Assembly (NCBI GenBank): GCA_964017185.1
Contig: OZ024869.1
Location: forward strand, 5,230,501 to 5,294,500
Source of the DNA: Rugalucina vietnamica
Taxonomy: Eukaryota; Mollusca; Bivalvia; Lucinida; Lucinidae
DNA: 64,000 bases
Direction: 5' to 3'
Below the pieces are notes generated by a model. The model did not search any database and was not told where the DNA came from. It saw only the letters and a program-made list of their open reading frames with translations. Numbering within the stretch: the stretch's first letter is position 1; every line of letters begins with the position of its first letter. Below, in pieces: positions 24,773 to 35,429 of this stretch. The position numbers were made by a program, and so were the translations under genes.

Positions 24773-26304
24773 AAATCTGTCTGGCCCGTACACCCTCTTT
24801 CAATGTTCTCAATACTACAGTTGGGCCTATTAGGGCCTAAAGAAATAGATGTGCTGCTTGTGCCACTAGGCAAAGCTTCTAGACTACTGACAGACCATCT
24901 GAATACTGGTTAACTGTTCAGGTCTAAGCCTGCCCCGCAAAAGTGGTTCAAGTCAAACCATCCATACATATAAGCCTTATTGGCTTAGTTGGGTGGTTAT
25001 ATTTGAAGCACTTGTTGGATGTCATGACATCCTCATTTTGGGTAAAAGACCCATAAAATAGAGGCAACATCCAAACATGACCATAGCTGTTGACTGGGAC
25101 ATTAAGCATCAATTCAAACAAACCTATAGTTTTTGACTTAACATTATAAAGACAAATACAAGTTGTCTGAAGCACCACCCTTGCACACATAGAAATCATG
25201 GAGAGGTTTCAAAACAGTTTTTTGAAAAAATGCTCCATTGTCACCTATTGAAAGTCAGCGTCTTAATTTATCTATCTTTCATGCATCATGGACAGACAGC
25301 CTAACAGACAGCCACTGAAATCTGTTGAAGAGAAGTTGCATAGGTCGCCAATTGATAAATGATTAGTCATCTGATCAACGATTAAACTATTGTAAATCCG
25401 GAAATTTTTGCATGACTTTTATTTCACAAATTTTTATTTCTGAATTATTAGCGAGTTCTTGAATTCGAGGTGTGTACTCATTCAATCTATAAAGCGAGTG
25501 TGTACTCATTCAATCTATAAAGCTTTTAGTAAATCTTTATTAGCGAGAACTTAAAACTTGCTAGGAAATAAATTTGCGAATATCCGCAAAAAAATTTAAG
25601 TTCTCACGAATATTTGCGAATGCACAGTATATGCTAATACAGGATTAAAGAAGTTGCTCAGGTTTCATGGAGATCTAGCTATAGTTTGATGCAATGAAAT
25701 CAGTGGCAAACAGATTGTCAAGCAGTCCAAGCTGCTATGAGCTCGGATCCAATAAATCCCGAATAGGTAACTACGGTATATTTATGGTATTTATTGGAAA
25801 TATGTGGTCTCGCCTAGATTGTCAAAGCTGTAATTGATAAAGTTTAAAAGCTGATAATTTAATTATTTGAGCAAATATCCATGATATTTTTTCATAAAGC
25901 AATAGCCTAATATGTTAACTTTAATACAGTATCATTTTATTTCTGGAGAAACCAACATGTTCTGCACAATTCGTCAAGAAAACTTGGTATCAAATTTCAC
26001 TGTTTTCAGCTTTTTTGACAGAAAATCACCAGATTTTGGTAAAAATGAAGGGAAAAACTCCATTTGCATTCCAAGTAACTTAAATTTTTTTATCAAACAT
26101 GATAAAAACCTCTTATTAGAGCCTTACTTGTCACTTAAACTCATTTTAGACCATCCTATGTGTTTTGTGATACTTAAAATCAAGCAGAGACAACATGAAT
26201 TGACACTCGCTTTAGTGCCTTATCCGGTTTATTTTGGATCCGAGTTATGAGCAAACTCATGTAGTCATTTGATCCTTTAATAAACATATTAAGTTTATAC
26301 TTAC
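24773..26304. other. Stretch between MITE copy 12 and exon 5
   Basis: No repeat family was recognised except a short duplication of GAGTGTGTACTCATTC near 25469-25515. No exon carrying the expected transmembrane segment was found on the minus strand. Confidence 0.5.
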
Positions 26305-26384
26305 TAGCAAGTCTAGCAACAGTTGAAGCATTCACTGGGGCACCAGGGTCATCAATTTCAATCACCAGTTTACTCCCTTTCACC
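26305..26384 (-). CDS. Internal exon 5 of PTPRN/IA-2-like gene, strand 2 and helix 2 of SEA-like domain
   Basis: An 80-nt minus-strand exon lies between acceptor TATATTTTCAG and donor CTTGCTA|GTAAGTA. It enters in phase 2 and leaves in phase 1 (single A). The peptide VKGSKLVIEIDDPGAP is followed by VNASTVARLA. This mirrors the IA-2 family pattern of a V-x-G-x-x-L-x-F/I-x-I strand, a turn with a conserved N-hydroxy-T/S, and a helix beginning near it; NAS is also a potential N-glycosylation site. The exon lies 17 kb from exon 4. Two decayed copies of its 5' half lie just upstream in the intron. The next exon (end of the domain and transmembrane segment) was not found below this point. Confidence 0.85.
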
Positions 26385-26437
26385 CTGAAAATATAAAATC
26401 AAGTTGGCATTGACTAGTAAATTGTCATTGGGATTCT

Positions 26438-26483
26438 ACTATCAAGATTGTCAATCTCAATGGACAGACTGCTCCCTTTAACC
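26438..26483 (-). pseudogene. Decayed partial copy 1 of exon 5
   Basis: On the minus strand it reads VKGSSLSIEID-like, matching the first half of exon 5. The same TTTATATTTTCA tract precedes it, but the acceptor AG is now AT. It is about 99 bp upstream of the true exon, so a tandem duplication of roughly 100 bp is likely. Confidence 0.7.
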
Positions 26484-26554
26484 ATGAAAATATAAACCCA
26501 TGGTCATTTACTTGAAGATCTGTCATTGTCATCATGACCAGCCTCACTACTGGT

Positions 26555-26600
26555 GAAGAAATCTCAAATACCAGCTTACTGCCTCTTGATGACACTGCAA
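26555..26600 (-). pseudogene. Decayed partial copy 2 of exon 5
   Basis: On the minus strand it reads RGSKLVFEI, again the first strand of exon 5, preceded by a TTTAATTTTGCAG-like tract. It is more diverged than copy 1 and spaced about 115 bp beyond it. It probably belongs to the same ancient tandem duplication that runs into the 39-bp minisatellite. Confidence 0.6.
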
Positions 26601-27042
26601 AATTAAAGAGTTTATTTCATATAATTTAATTACATATGGCTTAACATGTAAATGGTTGCCATCAGAATGTTCCGGCATCACAAAAAACATTATGGCATTA
26701 AAAATTATAGGAACTTCATGCAATGTCATTGGTATTCATTCATACAGGAATTCCAGCAAGTGTAAATAGCAATGGTACTCATACAGGAATTCCAATAAGT
26801 AAAATTATGTCATTGGGACTCACACAGGAATTCTAACATGTGTGAATATCATTGGTGCTTATACAGGAATTCCAACAAGTATAAATGTCATTGGTGCTCA
26901 TGCAGGAAATCCAACAAGTATAAATGTCATTGGTGCTCATGCAGGAAATCCAACAAGTATAAATGTCATTGGTGCTCATACAGGAATTCCAACCAGTATA
27001 AATGTCATTGGTGCTCATACAGGAATTCCAATAAGAGTAGAT

Positions 27043-27270
27043 GAGCCGCAACGCAAGAAAATCGGTCTTCGGGGTTTCCGACCAGGTCTGACGCAAACTG
27101 ACAGTCACAGAAGCTGGCTAGAGGCTTGAAATTTGGGATTTAAGAAGAAGAGTGTTAGTACTATCCGTGTAGCAAAAACAAAGGCGCTGATCAGCTTTGC
27201 AGTTACTGCAAAGCTGATTTGAGCCTTTGTTTTGCATAGACGAAAATCCTGTTTTCTCATGATGCGGCTC
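27043..27270 (+). mobile_element. Family-A MITE, copy 13, nested in the minisatellite
   Basis: GAGCCGCAACGCAAG start and CATGATGCGGCTC end. Hairpin arms GATCAGCTTTGCAGT / ACTGCAAAGCTGATT, a CTTTGC/GCAAAG variant. Minisatellite units resume directly on both sides, so insertion post-dates the array. Confidence 0.92.
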
Positions 27271-27746
27271 AAATGTCACTGGAACTCTTTAAAGAATTCC
27301 AACTAGTGTAAATGTCATTGGTACTCATACAGGTATTCCAACAAGTGTTAATGTCATTGGTACTCATACAGGAATTCCAACTAGTGTAAATGCCATTGGT
27401 ACTCATACAGGATTTCCAACAAGTGTTAATGTCATTGATACTCATAGAGGAATTCCAACAAGTGTTAATGTCATTGGCATTCATACAGGAGTTCCAACAA
27501 GTGTTAACGTCATTGGTACTCGTACAGGAATTCCAACTACTGTAAATGTCATTGGTGCTCATACAGGAGTTCCAACAAGTGTAAATGTCATTGGTACTCA
27601 TTCAGGAACTCAAACAAGTGTTAATGCCATTGTTACTCATACAGGAATTCCAACAAGTGTAAATGACATTGGAACTCATAAAAGGAATTCCATGTAAATG
27701 GCACTGGTAGGAATTCCAACAAGTGTAAATGCCATTGGTTAAGGAC

Positions 27747-27878
27747 TGAAATTCAGATTTTAGCTTTCACTGGATGATGAAAAACATTAGGCTGTTTTAA
27801 TGTCTGTGAGGGCTTCTCGGAGACATTAAAACAACTAATGTTTTTCATCATCCAGTGAAAGCTAAAATCTGAATTTCA
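27747..27878. mobile_element. Near-perfect foldback, ~56-bp arms
   Basis: TGAAATTCAGATTTTAGC... is matched by ...GCTAAAATCTGAATTTCA across a short spacer (GTGAGGGCTTCTCGG). It interrupts the minisatellite together with a CpG-rich block to about 28205 that contains CACGTGAC and TGACGTCGC. Confidence 0.9.
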
Positions 27879-28205
27879 ATACTTATATTTACATTTTATA
27901 TTATCAATCAAGTATCAGATTTTTAATTGCACATATCATCGCTCATTTTCATGTTATTTGACTTTAAATCCGACTTAACGTACTTTTGAAACAGCCAAAA
28001 CGCCAAAGTTTCGCGCTTAACGTCATGGCGATGCGCGACCGACGTCACGCCAACAAGAGTAAACAAACAACGTCACTGGACAGGGTTTGACGTCGCCCCG
28101 CCCATAGGCGTGGCCTCTAGATCACGTGACTTATGTTTTTCATTGGGAAATGAAGAACATCAAGAAAGATACTTTCATCTAGGGCGATTGCAATAAAAAT
28201 GTAAA
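27879..28205. other. CpG-rich block beside the foldback
   Basis: It is denser in CpG than its surroundings, with GACGTCACGCC, CACGTGAC and CGCGCTTAACGTC. It lacks a convincing open frame. It could be part of the same inserted element as the foldback or a regulatory segment. Confidence 0.4.
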
Positions 28206-28400
28206 TATTAGGAATTATAACGAGTGTAAATGTTACTGGTGCTCCGAATTCCAACAAATGTAAATGTCATAGGTACTCATACAGGAATCCCAATGTGTAA
28301 ATGTCATTGATACTCATACAGGAATCCAACAAGTGTAAATGGCATTGGTACTCGTATAGGAATTTTAACAAGTGTAAATGACCTCACACAGGTAATAACA

Positions 28401-28990
28401 TATTGGCATTGGAACGAACAATTCTCACTGGTTCTTACACAAAATGGACATTGGTACTCATAGGACCATCTAGGTTGCTCATGTTAAATAGCACAAAGCA
28501 TTTCATAAAGCTTGGCTTCATTGTTGCAAACCTAATGGAACTTGAATATCTGAGTAGTTTCTTTGCCGATCTAAGAGCTGTCTTCAATACTGTCAGATGA
28601 TATTAGGTCAGTGTTACACATTACGATAATGAGTGCTTGATTTAATTTTGTGTCACTGTCAATATTACTCCAGTGATGTCCGCCATATGCCTTGTGGATT
28701 CTACTAGCCTTGAAGTAAAGGCATGGTAAATTCTGTCTGTTTTTGATATTTGATTATTAACATCCCAGTCAGCATTTTTACAACAGTGTGGGGACAGAGC
28801 CATCTTTCCAGGATACATAACCAGTACTGTGGGAAGTGTGTGTCTTACTCTAGGATATTACACAGCAGAGGTGGGTTTCGGATCCAGTACCTCTTACATT
28901 CCGAGTAGTATACCAATAGGCCAATGTGCTCCCATGAATCAATCTTTAGTCCCCTTAGATATGTACTTACAATGCAAATCAAAAGCTGTT
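28401..28990. other. Stretch with a possible minus-strand SINE head
   Basis: Near 28870-28925 the minus strand reads TTGGCCTATTGGTATAC and later TGGATCCGAAACCC, weakly A- and B-box-like. Nothing else was recognised. Confidence 0.35.
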
Positions 28991-31900
28991 AAAGGCCTGT
29001 CACACACTCACGAGTTGAAGCTACGACATGCTACAAGTTGGCACAAGTTATAAGTTGCCACTTGTCGCGGGAGATGCCACAAGTTAAGTTGGAAAAAAGT
29101 TAGAAGCCGTCACACACGAGCTGAAGCTACGACATGCTACATGTTAGCGTAAATCATAACTCGCAACCTGTCTCACGAGTTATAATGTCCTACGAGTTCT
29201 ACAGGACATTCCTACGGTATAAGTTGTGGAAACTCGTGGATAGTCATAGGCATGTCGTAGTAAACTTGCGAGATGTCGTAGTAACTTGCTAGAAGTTGCC
29301 TTAAATATCGTAGCAACTCGTAGGTAACTCGCCATATTTGACAAGATGCCGAGAACGCACGACATCCCACAACATAACTACGAGTTCTGTACGATAAGCT
29401 ACCAGATCAGTACGAGATAATCCCACACACGATCAGTACGAGATAATCCCACACACATGCTCCGCCCACTTTTAGACAGCGAGTTGCTACGAGAATTTTA
29501 AACCATTTAAAATGTTATTTCCATGACATGCTACGAGTTCCTACCAGTAGGGAAGACTTGTGTACGACAACCCCCGACATATGGCGAGTTCTCTACAAGT
29601 TGCTACGAGTTCACCAAACCAGAGGACCAATGGTCCTGTAAATGCTCACCTGAGATCTGCTGTATAAACGAATGTTATAGAAAATAGTCCCAGTATAGGG
29701 GCAGATGAAGCCCTTGGGCCATTTTTTTTTTTTCACAATAATCAATATACTGTCCATACAAGTTTTCCCCTTCAAATGACATCTTAACAGTTTACCCATT
29801 CAAATACATAGGCAACCGATGTTGACCTTGCCTTAAAATAGGTCAAGGTCATCACAGGGTCATGATTTATACATACATTGTAGTACTCGAGTCATCGATG
29901 CTTCATGCCAAGTTTCTTCAAAATCGGTCCACCGGTTCCGGAGAAGAAGATTTTTGAAGGGTTTATATCATATATGGGCACAGCGGCCATCTTGGTCATG
30001 TGACCTTGATTATTTATATACACATTGATTCCCCCAATTCTATAGATGCTTCACATGAAATTTGGCTTTGATTGGCCAAGCGGTTTCAGAGGAAAAGATG
30101 TTTGAATATTATGGAAATATACATGTATAATGCCCCGGGGCTGGGGCAAATGAGCCCCTGGGGTCCAATTTTTTTCAGAATCATTAATATTCAGTCCTAC
30201 TGCCTATTTCCTGCAAGACTTTCACTTTAAATGACATTTTAAAAGTTTTCCCCATTCAAATGCATTGGCAACCTATGTTGACCTTGCCATAAAATAGGTC
30301 AAGGTCATCCAAAGGTCATAATTTATTAAAACATTGTAGTACTTTAGTCCCCAATGCTTCATGCCAAGTTTTGTTGAAATCAGTCCATTGGTTCAGGAGA
30401 AGAAGAATTTTAAAGGGTTTTTACCATATATGGGCTTGACCGCAAATCTTGATCATGTGACCTGGACTATTTATAAACACATTGATTCCCCCTTCCCATA
30501 GATGCTTCCTATAAAATTGGGCTTTGATTGGCCAAGTGGTTTCAGAGAAGATCTTTGAATATTTTTGTAATGTACATGTATATTGCCCCGGGGTGGGGGC
30601 AGACCAACCCCTGGGGTCCAAATTTTTTTCAGAATTACCTACCTTCAGTCCATTTGCCCATTTCCTGCAAGATTTGCCTTTCAAATGACTTTTTAACAAT
30701 TTTCCCCATTCAAATGCATGGGTGACCTATGTTGACCTTGCCGTAAAATAGGTCAAGGTCATCCAAAGGTCATAATTTATAAATACATTGTAGTACTCTA
30801 GTCCCCAATGCTTCATGCCAAGTTTCATTGAAATTGGTCTAGTGGTTCCGGAGAAGAAGAAGTTTGAAGGGTTTTTACGATATATGGGCATGGTGGCCAT
30901 CTTGGTCATGTGACCTTGATTGTTTATAAACACATTGATTTCCCCTTCCCATAAATGCTTCATATAAAATTTGGCTTTGATTGGCCAAGTGGTTTCAGAG
31001 AAGAAGATCTTTGAATATTTTTGTAATATACATGTATATTGCCCCGGGGTGGGGGCAGACCAACCCCTGGGGTCCAAATTTTTTTCAGAATTACCTACCT
31101 TCAGTCCATTTGCCCATTTCCTGCAAGATTTACCTTTCAAATGACATTTTAACAATTTTCCCCATTCAAATGCATAAGCAACCTATGTTGACCTTGCCGT
31201 AAAATAGGTCAAGGTCATCCAAAGGTCATAATTTATAAACACATTGTAGTACTCTAGTCCCCGATGCTTCATGCCAAGTTTTGTTGAAATCAATCCAGTG
31301 GTTCCTGAGAAGAAGAAGTTTGAAGGGTTTTTACCATATATGGGCATGCCGGCCATCTTGGTCATGTGACCTGGATTATTTATAAACACATTGATTCCCA
31401 CTTCCCATAGATGCTTCATATAAAATTTGGCTTTGATTGGCCAAGTGGTTTCAGAGAAGAAGATCTTTGAATATTTTTGTAATATACATGTATAATGCCC
31501 CGGGGTGGGGGCAGACCAACCCCTGGGGTCCAATTTTTTTTCAGAATTACCTACCTTCAGTCCATTTGCCCATTTCCTGCAAGTTTTGCCTTTCAAATAA
31601 CATTTTAACAATTTTCCCCATTCAAATGCATGGGCGACCTATGTTGACCTTGCCGTAAAATAGGTCAAGGTCATCCAAAGGTCATAATTTATAAACACAT
31701 TGTAGTACTCTAGTCCCCAATGCTTCATGCCAAGTTTCGTTGAAATTGGTCCAGCGGTTCCGGAGAAGAAGAATTTTGAAGGGTTTTTACCATATATGGG
31801 CATGGCAGCCATCTTGGTCATGTGACCTGGATTATTTATAAACACAATGGTTCCCCCTTCCTATAGATGCTTAATATAAAATTTGGCTTTGATTGGCCAA

Positions 31901-32093
31901 GCGGTTTCAGAGAAGAAAATTTTTTGAAAATGGTGGACGACGGACAGACGGACGGACGGACAACGGACGACGGACGGACGCCGGATCATGGCCAACCTAT
32001 AAGCTCACCTTGTGAGCCTAACGGCTCAGGTGAGCTAAAAAGTGGTCAGAGCTTAACTTGTAGGTCCAACTCATGAGTGTGTGACAGGGGCTT
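28991..32093. mobile_element. Foldback element F2, split by a family-B insertion
   Basis: Left end AAAGGCCTGTCACACACTC; right end GAGTGTGTGACAGGGGCTT is its inverse. The left part (to 29614) is degenerate sequence of TACGAGTTGCTACAAGTT-like words. Family-B element B5 fills 29615-32037. The remaining ~55 bp complete the right terminus. Without B5 it is about 680 bp. Confidence 0.75.
29615..32037 (+). mobile_element. Family-B element B5 (nested in F2)
   Basis: 5' end ACCAGAGGACCAATGGTCC, about five units with an exact 456-bp spacing in the last three, a GGACGACGGAC microsatellite at about 31934-31982, and terminal hairpin GAGCCTAACGGCTCAGG. Periodic 142-residue frames come from the unit. Confidence 0.92.
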
Positions 32094-32154
32094 CAGAAAT
32101 AGATTTTTTGATTGCAAGTCATTGATTTGACTAAAATGTTGCTAGAATACTCTT

Positions 32155-32294
32155 TAAGGCCTTGTCACACAGGTACTCGACGTAGATTTGTCAAAATGAA
32201 TTATTGTTTTATTTATAGCTTTTTCTTTAGTCTTTTTCGCAATTAAACACAAGTCTGCGTCAAGGGATTTTCACTTACGTGTGATGAGGCCTTT
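32155..32294. mobile_element. Short element F3 with GTCACAC-type termini
   Basis: AAGGCCTTGTCACACAGG at the left and GTGTGATGAGGCCTTT at the right are inverted. The core is AT-rich, without the TACG words. It lies 62 bp from F2. Confidence 0.6.
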
Positions 32295-32656
32295 AAGGAC
32301 TGCTGAGAAGATGCAATAGAAACTGACAATATAAATATTTGTGATCTGCCTTAGACTTCATGTACTGCTTTGGTATCTTTTATATTCAAAGAAATGAACC
32401 ATCTCAATTCTAACATTGTATTCAAATATTGGGGTTACTTTACCGCTTCTATAAAATTTTGATGCCTTCTTTAACTGGGCATAACATCACAAAAACAGAG
32501 CCTGTTATTAGCTTACAACCTCAGCCACAACTGGAGCAAGTACATCCAGACTGCCTGCATGCTGATCTGCATCTTTCCAAGACTTATTAAGACAATTTTG
32601 ATCAGGAAACACCTAAATCATCTCTGAGAAAGAATTCCCTTAAGTCAGTGTCATTT
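32295..32656. other. Stretch with one weak exon-like segment
   Basis: On the minus strand about 32510-32590 is open (SWKDADQHAGSLDVLAPVV) and ends at GTT|GTAAGC. The acceptor side is poor, and the flanking exons already join in phase without it. I do not call it. Confidence 0.3.
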
Positions 32657-32891
32657 GAGCCGCTACGCAAGAAAACCGGTCTTCGGGGTTTCCGACCAGG
32701 TCTGACACAAACTGACCTGTACAGTCACAGAAGCAGGCTAGAAGCTTGAAATTTCGGATTTAAGAAGAAGAGAAATTGTACTATCCGTGTAGCGAAAACA
32801 AAGGCACTGATCAGCTTCGCAGTAACTGCGAAGCTGATCTGCGTCTTTGTTTTCGCAAAGGTAATAATCCCGTTTTCTCACGACGTGGCTC
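32657..32891 (+). mobile_element. Family-A MITE, copy 14
   Basis: GAGCCGCTACGCAAG start with the CCGGTCTTCGGGGTTTCC variant. Hairpin GATCAGCTTCGCAGT / ACTGCGAAGCTGATC. End CACGACGTGGCTC. Confidence 0.92.
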
Positions 32892-33027
32892 ATTTTTCTC
32901 TGTGCAGCAGGGAAGCTCAAATATTTTGGTTCATCTTAAACTTCATTAAAGCAGCCTTATTAGGCCTTTGGGTCATGGCATATGGTGTTATATTGTAAAA
33001 CTCTGCTTAAAATGTGCCGCACAAACT

Positions 33028-33262
33028 GAGCCACATCATGAGGAAACCGGATTTTTGCATATGCAAAAACAAAAGTGCAAATCAGCTGGGCAGTAACTGC
33101 ACAGTTGATCTGAGTCTTTGTTTTAGCTTCATGGATAGTACCATTATTCTTCTTCTTAAATTCAAATTTTCAAGCTTCTAGCCTTCTCAAGTGACTGTAC
33201 AGGCCAGTTTGTGTCAGACCTGCTCAGAAACCTTGAAGATTAGGTTTTATTGTCGCCGCACA
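33028..33262 (-). mobile_element. Family-A MITE, copy 15
   Basis: GAGCCACATCATGAG start. Hairpin AATCAGCTGGGCAGT / ACTGCACAGTTGATC. Right end decayed to GTCGCCGCAC. Confidence 0.82.
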
Positions 33263-33373
33263 AGCTGTCCCCAGGGCAACAGTAGGAGTTGATGATTGTG
33301 GGAAAGAAAATATGGCAAAGCACCTAATTAGATTGGGAACAAGAAAAAAGGATAAGTTTGCAAATTTATAAAG

Positions 33374-33605
33374 TTAGCCAAGTCAAGAAATAGCCTGTCT
33401 TCAGGGTCTCTGACCAGGCTGGATTCAAAGGGGGATATACAGTCACAGGTGATGGATATAGATTTGAAATTTTGGGTTAAAAGAGTGAAGGGATTGCACT
33501 CATGTACAAAAGTAAAGGCACTGATCAGCTGCACATTTACTGTGCAGCTGATCTGCGGCTTTATGTTCGCATATGCAAAAAGTGGATTTTCACATGATGC
33601 TGCTT
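33374..33605 (+). mobile_element. Family-A MITE, copy 16
   Basis: Left end TTAGCCAAGTCAAG is diverged. Hairpin arms CAGCTGCACA / TGTGCAGCTG, a fourth arm variant that still pairs. Right end CATGATGCTGC runs into family D. Confidence 0.85.
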
Positions 33606-33832
33606 AACTCATTTAAGCCTGGCCTCCCTTTTATGGGACAAAGGCAAACAGAATAGCCCCAGATGTGACGCCTCAGAATGCCCCATCACATCTGGGGCTA
33701 TACTGTTTGCTTGGAGGAATTTCATCAACAAATGGAATAAAATTTTAAAATCACTCCTAACACCCCTAAAACTGAAAGTGGACCCATCCAATTGATAATG
33801 ATGGGAGAATCCTTTTGTCAAATATGGGTTAG
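33604..33832 (+). mobile_element. Family-D MITE, copy 2
   Basis: TTAACTCATTTAAGCCTGG to AAATATGGGTTAG, with inverted CAAACAGAATAGCCCC / GGGGCTATACTGTTTG. It is adjacent to a family-A copy, as is the first family-D copy. Confidence 0.8.
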
Positions 33833-33982
33833 GTATATCTCAGATCTTTCATTACCCAGTTGTAGATTCCCAGTTGGAAAGAAAATGCACAGATGTGGCT
33901 TCATTTTACATTATGAAAACTTGCGCATGCACCAAACATACTTTTTTGAGCTTTAAAACTTGAAAATTTTCAGCTGAAAAAT

Positions 33983-34061
33983 TTTGATATTTTTCTTACT
34001 TTTGCTCAAAACATAGATTGTGGGGCCTTGTATAAACTTGTACCTAGACTGGCTCCAGTCG

Positions 34062-34104
<43 letters not shown>

Positions 34105-34316
34105 TATATTAAAAGAAAAAAAAATACTGAGTGGCAAAAATTTCTAACTGGCCCAACAGTAACTTGAGTTTCTGACTAGTAGGGGAGATTATATTATCAG
34201 AAAAGGGGTCAAGTAAGAGTCAAGTAAGAATTATTCACCTTTGCTAAAACTCAAGGCCTGGAGCCAGGCTAACTTGTACCCACAATCTATGTTTTGAGCA
34301 AAAATAAGAAAAATAG
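33983..34316. mobile_element. Family-G inverted-repeat element, copy 1
   Basis: TTTGCTCAAAACATAGATTG (left) and its inverse CAATCTATGTTTTGAGCAAA (right) are about 36-bp terminal repeats extending to GGCTCCAG. A ~34-nt poly-T lies inside. A 40-bp direct repeat (GTTGGAAAGAAAATGCACAG) flanks it at 33873 and 34400. Confidence 0.75.
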
Positions 34317-34776
34317 GTATACCCCTGCAAACCCCATTTTCTTTATAAAAAAAATGGGGTTTAAGGGGGTATTTATTGCTCAGGCATGTTTTCCTGATGA
34401 GTTGGAAAGAAAATGCACAGCTGTGGCTTCATTTTATTCCTGTCCTGATCTGTTATAATGCTTGTTTAAGATGAGTGCAGTTTAAAAGGGTGACTTAGTT
34501 TTAATGAAATGCACCACAAAAACGTCAAAAAAAAATGTTTCATAGATACGGCTTCAATCACATCTTCTGCCAACCTTAATAACTACCATCTGCCTGTCTC
34601 TCATCTATAAATTTGGATGATGTTAACTGGATGGCTACCTGGCTGGGAAAAGCTAGTCATCTTGCTTTTAATGGGTTGTTAAATGTTTGTGATGTCTTGT
34701 ATTGTCCATTCTTTCTGTGTGGAGACTTCTCTGTACATTTTGTCATTTGTTGCTATTAAATCTATCATTAAATTAT
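34317..34776. other. Stretch with no gene recognised
   Basis: It contains an AACCCCATTTTCTTTATAAA / ATGGGGTTT inverted pair near 34331-34363 and the second GTTGGAAAGAAAATGCACAG copy. No coding signal. Confidence 0.5.
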
Positions 34777-35010
34777 GAGCCGCCTCGTGGGAAAACCAAC
34801 AATGTGGTTTCTGAACAGGTCCGACACAAACCGACCTGTACAAGAACAGAAAAGAGCTAGAAGCTTGAAATTTTGAATTTAAGTAGAAGAGGAATTGTAG
34901 TATCCGAGTAGCGAAAACAAAGGCGCTGATCAGCTTCGCGGTTACCGCGAAGCTGATCTGCGCCTTTGTTTTCGCATATGCAAATTGTTGGTTTTCCCAT
35001 GAGGCGGCTC
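34777..35010 (+). mobile_element. Family-A MITE, copy 17 (near-consensus)
   Basis: GAGCCGCCTCGTGGG to CCCATGAGGCGGCTC. Perfect hairpin with GCTTCGCGGT / ACCGCGAAGC arms. The best full-length example in the window, 234 bp. Confidence 0.96.
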
Positions 35011-35191
35011 ATTTAATAGGTAGACTCTTGCAACATCATAAAATAAATGTTACCTATTTCTTTGAGGAGATTTGCTCCATTACTATTTAAATAAAAAGTT
35101 TTCCTTTAGGTTCATTACACTTATTATTCCTTATTTATTTCCTTTTGATGAAGCTTTCTTTATAGATTTTTCAATAAATGTAATTATATTT

Positions 35192-35429
35192 GAGCCGCGA
35201 CATGAGAAAATGGTCTTCGGGGTTTCCAACCAGGTCCGACACAAACCCGCCTATGCAGCTACAGAAGACGGCTAGAAGTATGAAAATTTCGGCTTCAAAA
35301 AGAAAAAGAGTTGTATTATATCTGTGTAGCGAAACCAAAAGCGCTGATCAGCTGTGCAGTTACTGCACAGCTGATCTGTGTGTTTGTTTTCGCATAGGCA
35401 AAAATTCGGTTTTCTCACGAAGCGGCTCA
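35192..35429 (+). mobile_element. Family-A MITE, copy 18
   Basis: GAGCCGCGACATGAG to CACGAAGCGGCTC. Hairpin variant GATCAGCTGTGCAGT / ACTGCACAGCTGATC pairs perfectly. Confidence 0.95.

Larger units (their letters stand above)
26725..28400. repeat. 39-bp minisatellite, interrupted array
   Basis: The unit is about AATGTCATTGGTACTCATAC then AGGAATTCCAACAAGTGTA. Blocks are 26725-27042, 27271-27740 and 28206-28400, interrupted by a family-A MITE and by a foldback block. The 13-codon periodic frames (NVIGTHTGIPTSV or its complement) are products of the period. Intron sequence next to exon 5 at about 26413-26440 (ACTAGTAAATTGTCATTGG) resembles the unit. Confidence 0.93.

Noticed and set aside
26833-27601. 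13-residue repeat frames (STNDIYTCWNSCM and NVIGTHTGIPTSV)
   Set aside because: Product of the 39-nt minisatellite, open on both strands.
30421-31845. 142-codon minus-strand frames recurring every 456 bp
   Set aside because: Identical in each family-B unit and absent from diverged units; no coding-like substitution pattern visible.
32510-32590. Possible extra exon between exons 4 and 5
   Set aside because: Poor acceptor, and exons 4 and 5 already join in phase with domain continuity.
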